Shown: positions 22,618 to 33,651 of the stretch, piece after piece
How positions within the stretch are numbered: the stretch's first letter is position 1
Layout: each line of letters begins with the position of its first letter
Assembly: GCA_905250125.1 (NCBI GenBank)
Contig: CAJNOL010000104.1
Span: 87,897 to 151,896, forward strand
Source: Rotaria sordida
Lineage: Eukaryota > Rotifera > Eurotatoria > Philodinida > Philodinidae
Direction of reading: 5' to 3'
Length of the DNA stretch: 64,000 nucleotides
Made by a program: the position numbers and the translations under genes
Notes under the pieces: model-generated
Databases searched by the model: none
What the model saw: the letters and a program-made list of their open reading frames with translations, nothing else
What the model was told of the DNA's origin: nothing

Positions 22618-23350
22618 ATGCATCCATATGCATCAATTTATTATTCACCATTATCATCTTTTGTCAATCCATTGATGTCATCTGTAAGTGCTAGTGTTAT
22701 GCCATTTTTTCATGGATCACCTGATCGATTTACAGGTATTGTATATTCATTTGTCTTTTAAAATAAATCAAAATATATAATAGAATTTCTTCTTGATTCT
22801 CGACATCCACGTAAACAACGTCGTTCTCGTACAGCTTTTACCAGTCAACAATTACAAACATTAGAAAGATGTTTTGTTAAAACTCATTATCCTGATATTG
22901 TTATGAGAGAAAAACTTGCACTCTATACTAATTTACCAGAAGCTCGTGTACAAGTAAGAGTATTTCAAAATGAACTATGTTAAAGTTTTGTTTTTTCTTA
23001 TTTAGGTATGGTTTAAAAATCGACGAGCAAAATATCGAAAAAAACAAAAAATACTTATTGATCAATCGTTGAAAAATTCTACAATCGATATGAATGATGA
23101 TAATTTAAGTGAATGTTCAAGTACGAATGACAATACACATTTGATCATATCAAAAAATGCAAATAAATCAACAATATCCGATCCAATATCTCATCAAATA
23201 TCACCAATAACACAAATTTCTTCCTTTACATTAAATAATAAACAACATTTTAAAAGTGATTCATCCATATATAATTTTATTGAAAAAAATGAACAATCAA
23301 AATGGCATTCAACGAAACATAAATATTATATTGAAAATTTATTACAGTAA
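22618..23350 (+). CDS. Dmbx-like paired-class homeodomain transcription factor
   Basis: Three exons (22618-22735, 22784-22953, 23006-23350) join in phase to 210 aa. The homeodomain covers ~49-108: [39 protein letters not shown], then [14 protein letters not shown]. The string [11 protein letters not shown]...[30 protein letters not shown] is the hallmark of the Dmbx family. The second intron falls between homeodomain residues 46 and 47 (ARVQ|VWF), the classical paired-class position. Dmbx factors bind DNA and act in brain/neural patterning in vertebrates. The N-terminus (M at 22618) is short and Tyr/Ser/Pro-rich. The tail is Ser/Asn-rich and ends in a YYIENLL sequence. No clear C-terminal OAR motif, which vertebrate DMBX1 has, is seen. 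Confidence 0.9.
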
Positions 23351-25823
23351 CTTAATATTGATAGCAATACTAATTATTTACAATCGATAAATGTCTTTCA
23401 TAAAAAAATAAGTTTGAGTTTAAATTGTTTAAAATTAAAATATAAACATATATTGAGGAAATCATGAAAAAAAGAAAAGCTTTGATATGTCATTTAACAT
23501 TAGTCAAACGTATTTAATCTTCATCTATTTAATATTGACGTATTTTGTGGATTTAATTGAAGATACCAATGCGCTATGAACAGTTAAAAAAAAAAAGGAA
23601 ATTTCGTTTTGTAGAACTCACATGTACTTTCGAATGAAATAGTGAGTATAAGTTTGAAGTCAAAATTTTGAGACTCATCCCATTACAGACCTTAGAAACT
23701 GCAGATGCGAATCAGTCATTTTAACATTGCTGTCACTCGTAGTTACACAAGCAAAAATGAGAACTTTGCATGGCAAACAGCATTGGTTAAAATTTTAAGA
23801 TCAAAGAGAAAACTAGGCAAAAGCAAGAGTAGAGAATTAAGGTACTAATATGTGCAGCACGTCTAGTAGTGAGACAATTTTTAATATACGAAAATGTATG
23901 CGATCAGTGGCGAAGCCCACGGGAAAGCAAAGAGGACTCAAAGAACTGTAGGAGGGCTGACCCATCCTAGTCTAAAACTCTGGTTGCGACACTGAGGTGA
24001 GTTCCACATTTCAGCCGCTGCACTGACAAGCTTCTGATTTTCTATAGATATTGATCGAACATTGTTGAACTTCATAAGTTCAAATTTATTCAAAAATAGA
24101 AATACTATTTTTTTCGTCAATAACATCAGGTAAAAGTATCGAAATCGAACCGAAAGCACTTTTTTCCAATCTTGTCTAGGACGTTTTATTCGCTCTCAAA
24201 TAACATCTCAAATGTACAAATTTTTGAGGACTTTGGTTTTTTTCAAGCTTCAAGATAATTAAAACGAGGAAATTTAGGTGCCATATTTCCTGCTCATGTG
24301 TAAGACAGCTGTGAATACTACAGTTGATGATAGATAATGAATCGTATAGATAGCTAAATAATCAATAGACAATGTTCTTTAGAAGACTATTGATACACGT
24401 TCGTAGAGTTTTGGTAGTGATCAATTTTACGATGGCTATTTTTCAGATGTGTTTTTGATTTCGATCAACTGATTGATCGAAACCTATTTACAATAATAAA
24501 AAAAAGACTTTAATATAGCCTAAAAATGTTTTGGAGAAAATCAGTTCGTATTGAATCGTAAAAACGACGATATGTTTTTTAGAAGATATCAATTTTGTTT
24601 ATCTCTTCTTAGACAAAGGCATCGACAGTTGACATTTTGTCTCATATTGATCTCAACATTGGAAAACCAGAGAATGGCCGTTGAAAGAGGGGATGAAAAA
24701 GTCAAGATTGAATTGAGAACATAAATTTTACCATCTTTTCATATAAGGTTTCTTGTGTTTACAGAAAGGTAGACAAAAACGAAAACTTTGATCGACTTTT
24801 CGATATAAATTTAATTTTTTTTATTGCGAAACATATGCATCCCAAGTTGTTATTTTCTGTTGAAATGAACTCGGGTACAGAAAATCAGATAAAAGTCATT
24901 CGAAGACGGACTGAAAGAATCGAGGTTGACATGATTCAGGTTTTTACTAAACTTCTCAAGAATGTTTCGTTCGCTTATAAATAACGTTCGAAAAAGACAT
25001 ATTTTGGAGCACTTAGTTTTTTTTTAACTCTGACACATCCACCTTTTGGAATGCTACTTGTTGATCACTTGGGATCTGTATGAACTCCAGCCTGATAAAA
25101 TAGAAATAATATACTACATTATCAATAGTTTGTAATGAAACTATAATTGCTCAGGAAGAGAATTGACTCTAAGAAAAACAAATAGAACAGAAGCTATTTC
25201 GAATGATATTTATTCAATCTTTTATAGTTTCTTCTCATCTTCTATTCTCGAAATGTTTCAGATTGTGCATTGCATATAAAACATTCACACTTACAGAGTG
25301 ATCCATAAGTAGCTTTACGATAAAAAAAACTGATTAACTCCGTTTCAGTTCAATTAAATAAGCTGATATTTTGGTTAGTGGTAGAAGTTTATACAAAGTT
25401 TATTTTTACACAAATAATGTAAACAAATACTTCTATTAAGTTTTATCTTTAACCTCATCAAAGAAATTTTATCTGTTGATAAGTAAGAAAAATACATACG
25501 AAGCGTTCCACAGATAATTTTAGTTGCCACCCAGAATAATAAAAAGAAGGAATAAAAACACACTTTATATATGATACACCATTCATGAAAATAGAGAAAG
25601 TTTTCAGAATTAGTTAGTTTAAACGTCATCAGTTGCAATGTTTCGAATTTTCAAGCATAAAGCACTGATTTTTCCAATGAAGTTGGCAATTCAGTGTCTA
25701 GAAAGGTTCGATTGATCATTTTAGTTATCAAACACGAATTCCAGTATTTAAACCAACTAATTTTGAAAACTTGTTCTATTGGCTTGTTAAGAAATTTTTG
25801 TCGTTTTTTTTGCTAAATTTATT
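23351..25823. other. Intergenic region with decayed mobile-element sequence
   Basis: No convincing gene. It holds a CAGTGGCGAAGCCC sequence at 23905 that resembles hAT-type transposon ends, and repeat family RD copy 1 (24301-24545). The remainder is AT-rich and unrecognised. Confidence 0.45.
24301..24545. repeat. Dispersed repeat RD, copy 1
   Basis: Colinear with 44728-44985 in the same orientation: TAAGACAG-TGTGAATAC, GATAGAT-ATGAATC, TTGATAC, GATGGCTA-TTTTC / AATGGCTACTTTTC, TTTGATCA / TTCGATCAACTG, TTTACAATAA-AAAAAAA, and TTTTGG-GAA. Non-coding. Confidence 0.7.
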
Positions 25824-25923
25824 NNNNNNNNNNNNNNNNNNNNNNNNNNNNNNNNNNNNNNNNNNNNNNNNNNNNNNNNNNNNNNNNNNNNNNNNNNNNN
25901 NNNNNNNNNNNNNNNNNNNNNNN
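25824..25923. other. Assembly gap (100 N)
   Basis: Run of one hundred N, the usual placeholder for a gap of unknown length. Confidence 1.
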
Positions 25924-26960
25924 CTCCTTTAAGTCCGAAATAAAAGGTGAAAGTTGACAAAGAACAAAACGGTATATCTTAAATCGTTAGTATAAGCTTT
26001 GATTCATTTTTTCACTTAAGCTTATCATGAATTTCTATTCGATCAACTGATGACTTTCATCGAAACTCAATACTGTTCCTTGTTTTTTTGACTAGGTTTG
26101 TTCTGACATTTTTCATGTTTCATTGTAGATTATAATAATCATACTCTGTTTATTGTTTCTACACAAGAAATTATAAAAAAATAAAATGTACAAATTATTG
26201 TCGACAATGTTATTTGGATAGGTAAGTTGCTTGTCCTTTTTCTTGTTGCCATGGATTATAACGAATTTCTGAATGATTCTGATACCGAAGATGAAATCAC
26301 GTTTCGCGGTTGAACGATGGTTATTTTGGTGGAAAAATTCTAGCATTTCTGTAATGAACTGAAGGGATAGTGTTGCCGCCATTGTCAACAATGATGCTTA
26401 TTTGGAGAAAGAGATAGAACAGATAGTCACTCAGTAGGATATCATGAGATAGGAATAAGGTTAGTACTCGGCCAAACGTCACACATATTGAAGACGAAGG
26501 AAAAGGCAACGACTAATTATTGTTAGGGCTGCGAACCCAAAGTAGAACCTTCTTAAGCGACGAAAAGTTCCATCAATCAACAGAAAAAGTCATGAGTCAA
26601 ACTAAAACAATGCCTTTACAATATAATGAGCGCAGCAGATAATTTAATGTTTCGTCATTCAATTAAAAATTCAAATAATTTTTCGGTACAACTAAATTGA
26701 ATCAACTGAAAATTCGTCGTCTGAATTTCGACAATATCCAAGTTCCAGTAGAATTTGGACAGTATTGTTAATTTTTCACAGTTGTCGAAATTCTTTAGGA
26801 ATTACGACAATGTCAATTATTGCTGGGTATTTTATTTTCCGAATTCCATCGGAATTCAGACAATATACGTAGTCCTTGAAACTATAGTATTCGGTGGAAA
26901 CACAAACTTCCTCATTTCTAAGTTGATGCAAAACTAAGAATTACTATTTGGGGACTAAAT
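25924..26960. other. Intergenic, short palindromic repeats only
   Basis: No gene recognised. Between 26715 and 26880 the words GAATT..GACAATAT and their reverse complement recur several times (for example around 26726, 26792-26811 and 26853-26865), giving small hairpins. Confidence 0.4.
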
Positions 26961-27555
26961 ACCCCTCAGTATTTAATCTCTAACTCTTTTCTTCTTTCAT
27001 CCAAAAGATATGATTTTATCATAGAAAGATGTACCGTGAAACTCTCTACAAGGTGACCTATTTTATTTTGGCTAAATACTGTTCATCGTACTTTAAATCG
27101 AAATGGTTTCACTTGAAAAAATTATGAGTACTTTCCAAAAATAATTATTTTATAATTTTTCCTAATATCGCTTTATTTGCTATGTCTTAGTGACCTTTGT
27201 TGAAATAGCATTTTAATTCCGATAATTACCGATTCAACTCAAAATAGGAAGCCTAGGCATCTCTGGAGCATTAGTAAACACGGATTGCTTCTCAACTAAA
27301 ACAAACTATCAACGAAAGTTACTAAGAAATGATAAATAAAGCGATATTAGAAAAAACTATAAAATAATTATTTTTGGAAAGTACTCATAATCTTTTCAAG
27401 TAAAATCATTTCGATTTAAAGTACGATGAACAGTATTTAGCCAAGATAAAATAGGTCACCTTGTAGAGAATTTCACGGTGCATCTTTCTATAATAGAATC
27501 ATGTCTTTTGGATGGAAGCAAAAAAAGTGTTAGAGATAAAATATTGAAAGGGTCA
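26961..27555. repeat. Fold-back element, ~250-nt arms
   Basis: Left arm 26961-27210 and right arm 27308-27555 are near reverse complements: CCAAAAGATATGATT with AATCATGTCTTTTGG, ACAAGGTGACCTATTTTATT with AATAAAATAGGTCACCTTGT (one mismatch), AAATACTGTTCATCGTACTT with AAGTACGATGAACAGTATTT, and GAGTACTTTCCAAAAATAAT with its complement at about 27370. Loop is about 95 nt. No ORF. The high arm identity suggests a recent insertion or conversion between arms. Confidence 0.92.
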
Positions 27556-28332
27556 TTTATTCTGCCGCATCTGTTATAAGTCCCAGAGAATTTTAATTAT
27601 TTAACATTACCATTTTCAACATGACATGAGTTTACAAAAAGAAAATACTCCGATTGTTTTCTTAAGAAAAACATCCCCAGAGATCATACACGAAGATTGC
27701 GTATCTGAACAGAATATCATTAATCAAACATAGTCTTCTTAGTCACATTTTTCGTGTCATATCATAGTAGTGTTCTCGAATACATTAATATCCTAACTGT
27801 ATGCGAAATTTACGAGCAATTTTGATCTTTTCTAAGGTGTTTTTTCGAAAAGTTCAGTTTAAAAAGTATTTCTTCCATCTTCCGGAATGAAGAATATTGC
27901 TGTGATTTTCAAATTTTATAAGAAGTGCTCTATGCACCTTGTTGGAAAATGTCTACAACAATCAATTTTTCCAATAGTGTCTTCACTATTGAAAATGTTT
28001 AGAACACATTCGCACAGCGACTTCATAGCAGTTCTGACGTCTTTTCCAAAACTTGATCGATGAGTTAACTTTACTATACACAAGAAAAGCTTTGGAGTTT
28101 CTTAGATGAGAATATGAACGAGTTTGTTGGCAAATCTTTGAAGTACTAAAAATCATATCTCTAGTAGAGAAAAGAGAAAATTCAATTAATTGATTGTAGT
28201 TCGCATACAAATGATTCACAGAGGAGTCTCCTTTCTTATTCTCAGCGTAACTTCTTGTTTTGAAGTCAACGAATAACATAACTGATATAGCTGACATTGC
28301 TAAAGAATTCTTTTTCAAAATACTGTTCTATT
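27556..28332. other. Intergenic, nothing recognised
   Basis: AT-rich sequence; the minus-strand open frame at 27986-28318 has no recognisable domain or start context. Confidence 0.35.
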
Positions 28333-31300
28333 TTTAGAAACGCAGGGTCAGGTGTATGGGCACTAATACTCCTCACCCTGAGTATACTGGCGATTCTTGC
28401 TGTTGCGACAGAAGTAATTGTTCTTTCACTGATACCGATTTATGTGCCAACCAAAGTAATTGCTCGTACGACCAACGGTAAGTAAATGTCTTGTTAATTA
28501 GCTTAAATGATTTCATTATTTATTCGGAAGATTGAATAGGTTCTGATGCTATAATTTGTTCTTATCAACCAAAAAGGAATAGTTTACTATTTCGGATATA
28601 AGTGTAGAAATTCAAATGAATCATCAGATGAGATGTAATGGGACTAACTTGAACATTTGGAGTCTTATAGAAAGTATGATTCTCTTTTGATGACTGTTAA
28701 TTTTTCTGTATAGCTGAGTCGAATAAATTCTAAATAACGTATAGTAGAATGATGATGGAACGAATACAAAGCTAGTATCAATATTCATATGCATTGTTAC
28801 CAGTAGCACCAATTTTTATACAAAAATGGTGCTCGGTAACATTGGATTTTTTTCACCTACGTCTTGAAAAATACCGGTTCTGTCCTAGAATTCGGAATAC
28901 GATATAAAAAAACGTGAAACTCATTTTTCTCTCAAAACTGAATACACCGGTTCCAAAAAGAATCAGTTTGTCAACGACAGGCCTATTATTATAGAATAGA
29001 TACGATAGTAACTTAGAACTCTGCAAAAGGATTATGTTTTGTTGAGCCCGAAAAGCAGATCCCTATATGATTATTGCTTCTTAAAAATATTAGTTGAGTG
29101 ATCAACATACAGGTTTTTTATACAATCGAAAAGTATTTATTCATATAATGTTATAACTCTAAATATAAACTGTCAAGTTTCAGTTATGGTAACAATGAAC
29201 AATTAAGTTGTACTTGAATTTGAAATTCAAAACTGGCTAAGAACTTTTCCTCACGATTTATTCTATTTTCATTTCTCAAATAGTTCGGTGGTATTATTCT
29301 TGTGTTTATAATAGCTAAGGACGATTATCCAGCCTGCTTGACATTATTGCCATACGATTCTAACTTCAATTGGTTTTGTAGACACAGAGAATGTTCGACT
29401 AAACTGCCATGAGAGTATTCTAATCTGCAAGACTAGTCTAATGACATTGGAGTAAGGAACTTAGCAATGATTCTAGAAAAATGTAAATTCCGAAGTGATG
29501 TCATCGAACTAATGCAAGGAATGAAAGTAGAGTTTTAACGAAAAACTTATTCGTAGCTTTTGATAAACTGATATAAAAGACTTTTGGTCTTATAATTGTT
29601 TATTATGAATGCCATTAAATTACAATAATATAAAGATTCCAGCTGGAGTTGCTAACTTCACACAGACTGTAGAACATGAAATCTTTTTGTCGTTCTCTCA
29701 TTAATTTCATGCTGATTTTGACTGGCATTTTTCGAGTGAATGAAATAAGAATCGATGTAGTTAAACTAAATAGTCGTAATAAAACGGGAATAGTAGTATA
29801 AATTTGCCATATAAATCAGGCTTACAGCTCATTTTGACCAAGCGAATAGAATATTGTATGTTTTTCAGTAAATGTTGTAAATGTTACTCCTCTATCTGAA
29901 TTGAAATACGTATTTCGAAAAAAGATACTACAATGTTTTCGTTTACATGGGTAATAAAATTTCTTTATTTGTTTTAAGAGCAATAATTCTTGTTTTAGTT
30001 TTATATTTATTGCTCTGATTGCAGATGCTTTTCGCTGAGAAATTTCTTCCTAAATTTACTTATTGTCAAACTAATCTGCTGTTATCAAGTTCTAATAAGT
30101 GATTTTGATGTTGAAGGAAAACTATTCGATTGACCAAACTATTCGAAAATGATAATCAATCTTCATAGTAGAACAGGGTACGTTAGAAGAATTTTGAAAT
30201 ATTCTTGTGACTGATCTAAAGACTTATATTTAGTCAAAGCTCTATTAGGCAGGACATATTAAGATCAACCCAAAGTAGCTGAACTGTTCAATTAATTATT
30301 CTTTTTGTTTCTTTTCATGTAGTGAACAAAATACGGATAATTACTACTACTACTACATCAATTACAACAGACACCATGACAATTACTGTCAGTAAGTAAT
30401 AGACTAACTATTTAAATACTATTTCATATAGAGATTTAATGAAAAAAACTTTGAATAGTTGAAAACTGCTGAACCTCGTATAAACAAAGATCTTCGAAAT
30501 AAGTCAAAGTAGCTCTTAGAATATCTTGAAAAATGAAGAAATATCATTTCGTGAAACAAAGTTCATGTAGGCTATGCGCAGTTGAGATAAAATGAAGCTG
30601 TTGCAGTTGCGCGATTTTTCTCTCTCATTTTCAATAGTTTTCAGTTCTTTGATTGAACAGACGCCACTCTTTCACTAGGAGTTTATGCAGATTTTGAGCT
30701 AAGGAAATAGATGGGTCTTTAATATGCACAACAACATTAAATTGAAACCATTGATAAATAAAATTGAAAAATTTATGCAGTTATTACTATTCTCTAATGC
30801 AATTGTTAGATCATTAGAGAAGTCTCCAATTAGTATCTAGAAACTTAAAGCAATCTTATTCTACAATAAGTAGAGCTCAGGTAAAATCCTAAAGACTTCA
30901 TTAGATCGAATGAGTTCGTATGATCGACTAGGAAACTGCATGGAGTCTCTTCAATCAAAATAAAAAGCTGCTTTTCTTTCGAATATAAAATAATATTTGT
31001 GTGGTCACGCAACAACAAAAACTAGGCGAACAATCTGTAATTGGATAATTCTAACAAGTTTCTATCACCTTACAAAGTATTAGTTTCTGAGAAAGTAAAA
31101 TTTTTTGGGTTTATAAATTTACCCTCTGAGTGATTTATTCCCTTTGGACTATCTGATATACGCTGACATGTAGAAACGCAGTTGGTCAACTTTTAAAAAT
31201 CAATTTCGATCATGTTCTTTGGTTCATAAGATATTCTATCAAATGAGAGCAGAGTGGTTGTTCCCTCACGCTAGAGAAACTATCAAAGATTCATATTTAC

Positions 31301-33651
31301 AAAGATTTCTGTTTCTCTTCGAATGCGATTACTAGAGACGTATTCATAACCTATCATTATAGGCTTAATAACTTTCTGGATGCTGATCAGTAGATGGAAT
31401 TCTTTGATGTCTTTGAAGATACACTAAATTACGATGTAGCAGAATGAAAAGTTGAGGGTTGACAGGTTGCAAGATGTTAGTTATTATTATGACTGAATTG
31501 CAGAATATATTTTGAATCCAAAACCATGATCGACACTTTGATTTGAAAAGTTGACGGTTCATGTTTCTAGATGCCACCATATTTCCTCATATCGGATTGC
31601 ACCAAAATGATCATTAGCATGGACTATATAAATCAGAAAATTCCACAAAATGAAGAAGTATAGAATCGCTACAAAGAAAATAAAGTTGACTTTACATTTC
31701 GTTGAGGAACGTTGATGAAAAATTAACAAACTTTTTCTAAGAGAAGTTTAAAATATGGCTAAATTTTCAAATAAAATCATACTTTAGTTAAGACATTCTC
31801 TTTTCTGTATGTCTAAGATCTATACATCCAAATTTGTACGTCATTTTTTACGTCCTATTCTATATGCCCATTTTGTACGTCCTTTCCTATACGTCAATTC
31901 AATACGCCCGAATCTATCACACATGTCAAGCTTAAAAGTTGAATTGAATTATTCAAGAATTACAAAAGAAATTTGCCCGTGTGACCATCCTTTATATCTG
32001 TATCGCGACGTCGGGGTGCGTAGCGCTCAGGGGTGAAACAGCAGACTTTTAGACTTGAAGTTACTTTAAGCTACTTGTTCCTACTTTGGGCTACTTGGGT
32101 GGTATTTTGCACTACTTCAAGCAGTCTACTTTCAGTTACTTTGGCATACTTTTCTACTTAAAGTCCGTTGTTTCCCCCTGGTAGCGCTCCGCAAAGAGCT
32201 GCGATCCATACTTGTCTCTGCGTACACAGTAAAGTCTATTTTTATTGTATGTTTTGACACTACTGAAAAGGGCCTATAGAAAGGATATACGTATTCGGAT
32301 GTTTAGAAAGAATCTAATTCTAAACGTACCAAGAAACTTCAGGCTTTTTTTTATTATTTCAAACCAAAATTATTAACCGGATGGACTCCTTTGAACATTT
32401 ATTTCCAATTATGTTTCAAAAATAGGTCTTAGTCTCTCAATCTCTTTTGCATTTTATCTGCTTTTGTGACATTCTTAACTCTTGCATCTCTGCTATCCTT
32501 TATGACTGATTTCTCTTGTCCACATAATAGTATTCTTAAGTGCAGACTTGTCCGGATTGAGTTCTTACACTGATTATGCTATCACTGAGAATTAATAAAC
32601 ACAGTCAAAAGTTCTAGTTCTTGTTCTCCATCTCCAATACAATCTGAATAATCGTTTCATGTGTATAGTAGAACGTTCTAGTTTCACATTGCTCATTCCA
32701 GTCTTTCTTGTCATAAACAATGCAAAATATACACACTCGTTGGCTGCTAGAATTTCTGTCGAAGTCGATAACATTGTACAGTCGTTGCTCAGCTGTGATT
32801 CCTGGATCCTGCATTCTGCTGAGAAGCTTTCGATGCTTTCTTGAAAATTTTGAGACTCGTGAACTATTTTAGCACGATCTTTTCGATAACTATTTTCTTT
32901 AATGAGAAGATGACAGTCATATATTTTCATTTCATCGAAAGCTCACTATTCTTATGAATAGCCAAGAAAGATAATATGAAAGAATAAAATTGCTTAATAA
33001 GAGATGCATATTTATCAAGACGATGCGCTTCCACCCATTTTCTATTGAATGAGCTTCGTTAATCATATATTCCATGTCACTTTCTGATGAAATGGTCGTG
33101 CTAGAGGAAAACTACATTTAAATTACAATAGATTTAGTTAAGAGTGGTAGATAAAGACAAGAAAGTCTAAATATAAAACATCAAAACAGAGAATATATGT
33201 CTTTTTTTTGTCTACTTGGAAGTTTAAGCCTGGGTAGTTGTAAGCTAGGGACAACGAAGTTTAGACTGTATATTTACTATTTAGGAGTGGACTCTACACC
33301 CCAAAATGTATCACTGTTCATTTGAGCTAACAGATCGAAATAATGAAAATATTTGTTTTCAAATTCTAAATCTAGTCTAAATTGCATCTTGAAATGATAT
33401 GAGCTTTCTGTATGAAAAATTCAAAAGCAGACTGAAATCGATTTCTCAACGCACTATGGAGACACTCTGCAGTACATGAAGTTTTAAATTCAAGTACAAC
33501 TCATTATATTCATTTAGGTACTACAACTACAACTGCAATTACAATTGCAACTACAATAATTATAGATAAAATACTGTCATATATAATGTTTACTTTCGTC
33601 CATCAATCAATTCCACACAATCACTTCAAACTATTTGAAATATTCGGATAG
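28333..33651 (+). CDS. Possible membrane protein with short Thr-rich exons (tentative)
   Basis: Exon-like blocks on the + strand connect in phase. 28333-28482 follows CTATTTTTAG, ends at ACG|GTAAGT, and encodes a transmembrane segment (VWALILLTLSILAILAV...) then IPIYVPTKVIARTTN. 30323-30391 encodes VNKIRIITTTTTSITT... between TAG and GTAAGT. 33518-33651 encodes TTTTTAITIATTIII and runs to TAG. A transmembrane helix followed by Thr-rich extracellular repeats would fit a small surface protein. The introns would be 1.8 and 3.1 kb, unlike the rest of the window. No upstream exon with a good start was found unless ATG at 28297 is used. The first block also has a second open, Cys-rich frame. May be a decayed gene. 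Confidence 0.28.
31835..31912. repeat. Degenerate short tandem repeat (TACGTC/TACGCC words)
   Basis: Six to seven copies of a TACGTC-like word spaced by 10-14 nt T/A-rich linkers (TACGTCA, TTACGTCC, TATGCCC, TACGTCC, TACGTCA, TACGCCC). Non-coding. Confidence 0.6.
32021..32189. repeat. Small MITE-like element with internal ACTTT/GCTACTT repeats
   Basis: Ends are inverted repeats: TAGCGCTCAGGGGTGAAAC...AGACTTT at the left and AAAGTCCGTTGTTTCCCCC then TGGTAGCGCT at the right, about 30 nt each. Between them the words CTACTT, TACTTT and GGCTACTT recur at short intervals. No coding capacity. Confidence 0.7.

Noticed and set aside
23938-24159. 73-aa minus-strand ORF next to the hAT-like end
   Set aside because: No transposase motif; likely chance in decayed repeat sequence.
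32592-32930. 112-aa minus-strand ORF
   Set aside because: No start context, domain or partner exon; an overlapping alternative frame is equally open.
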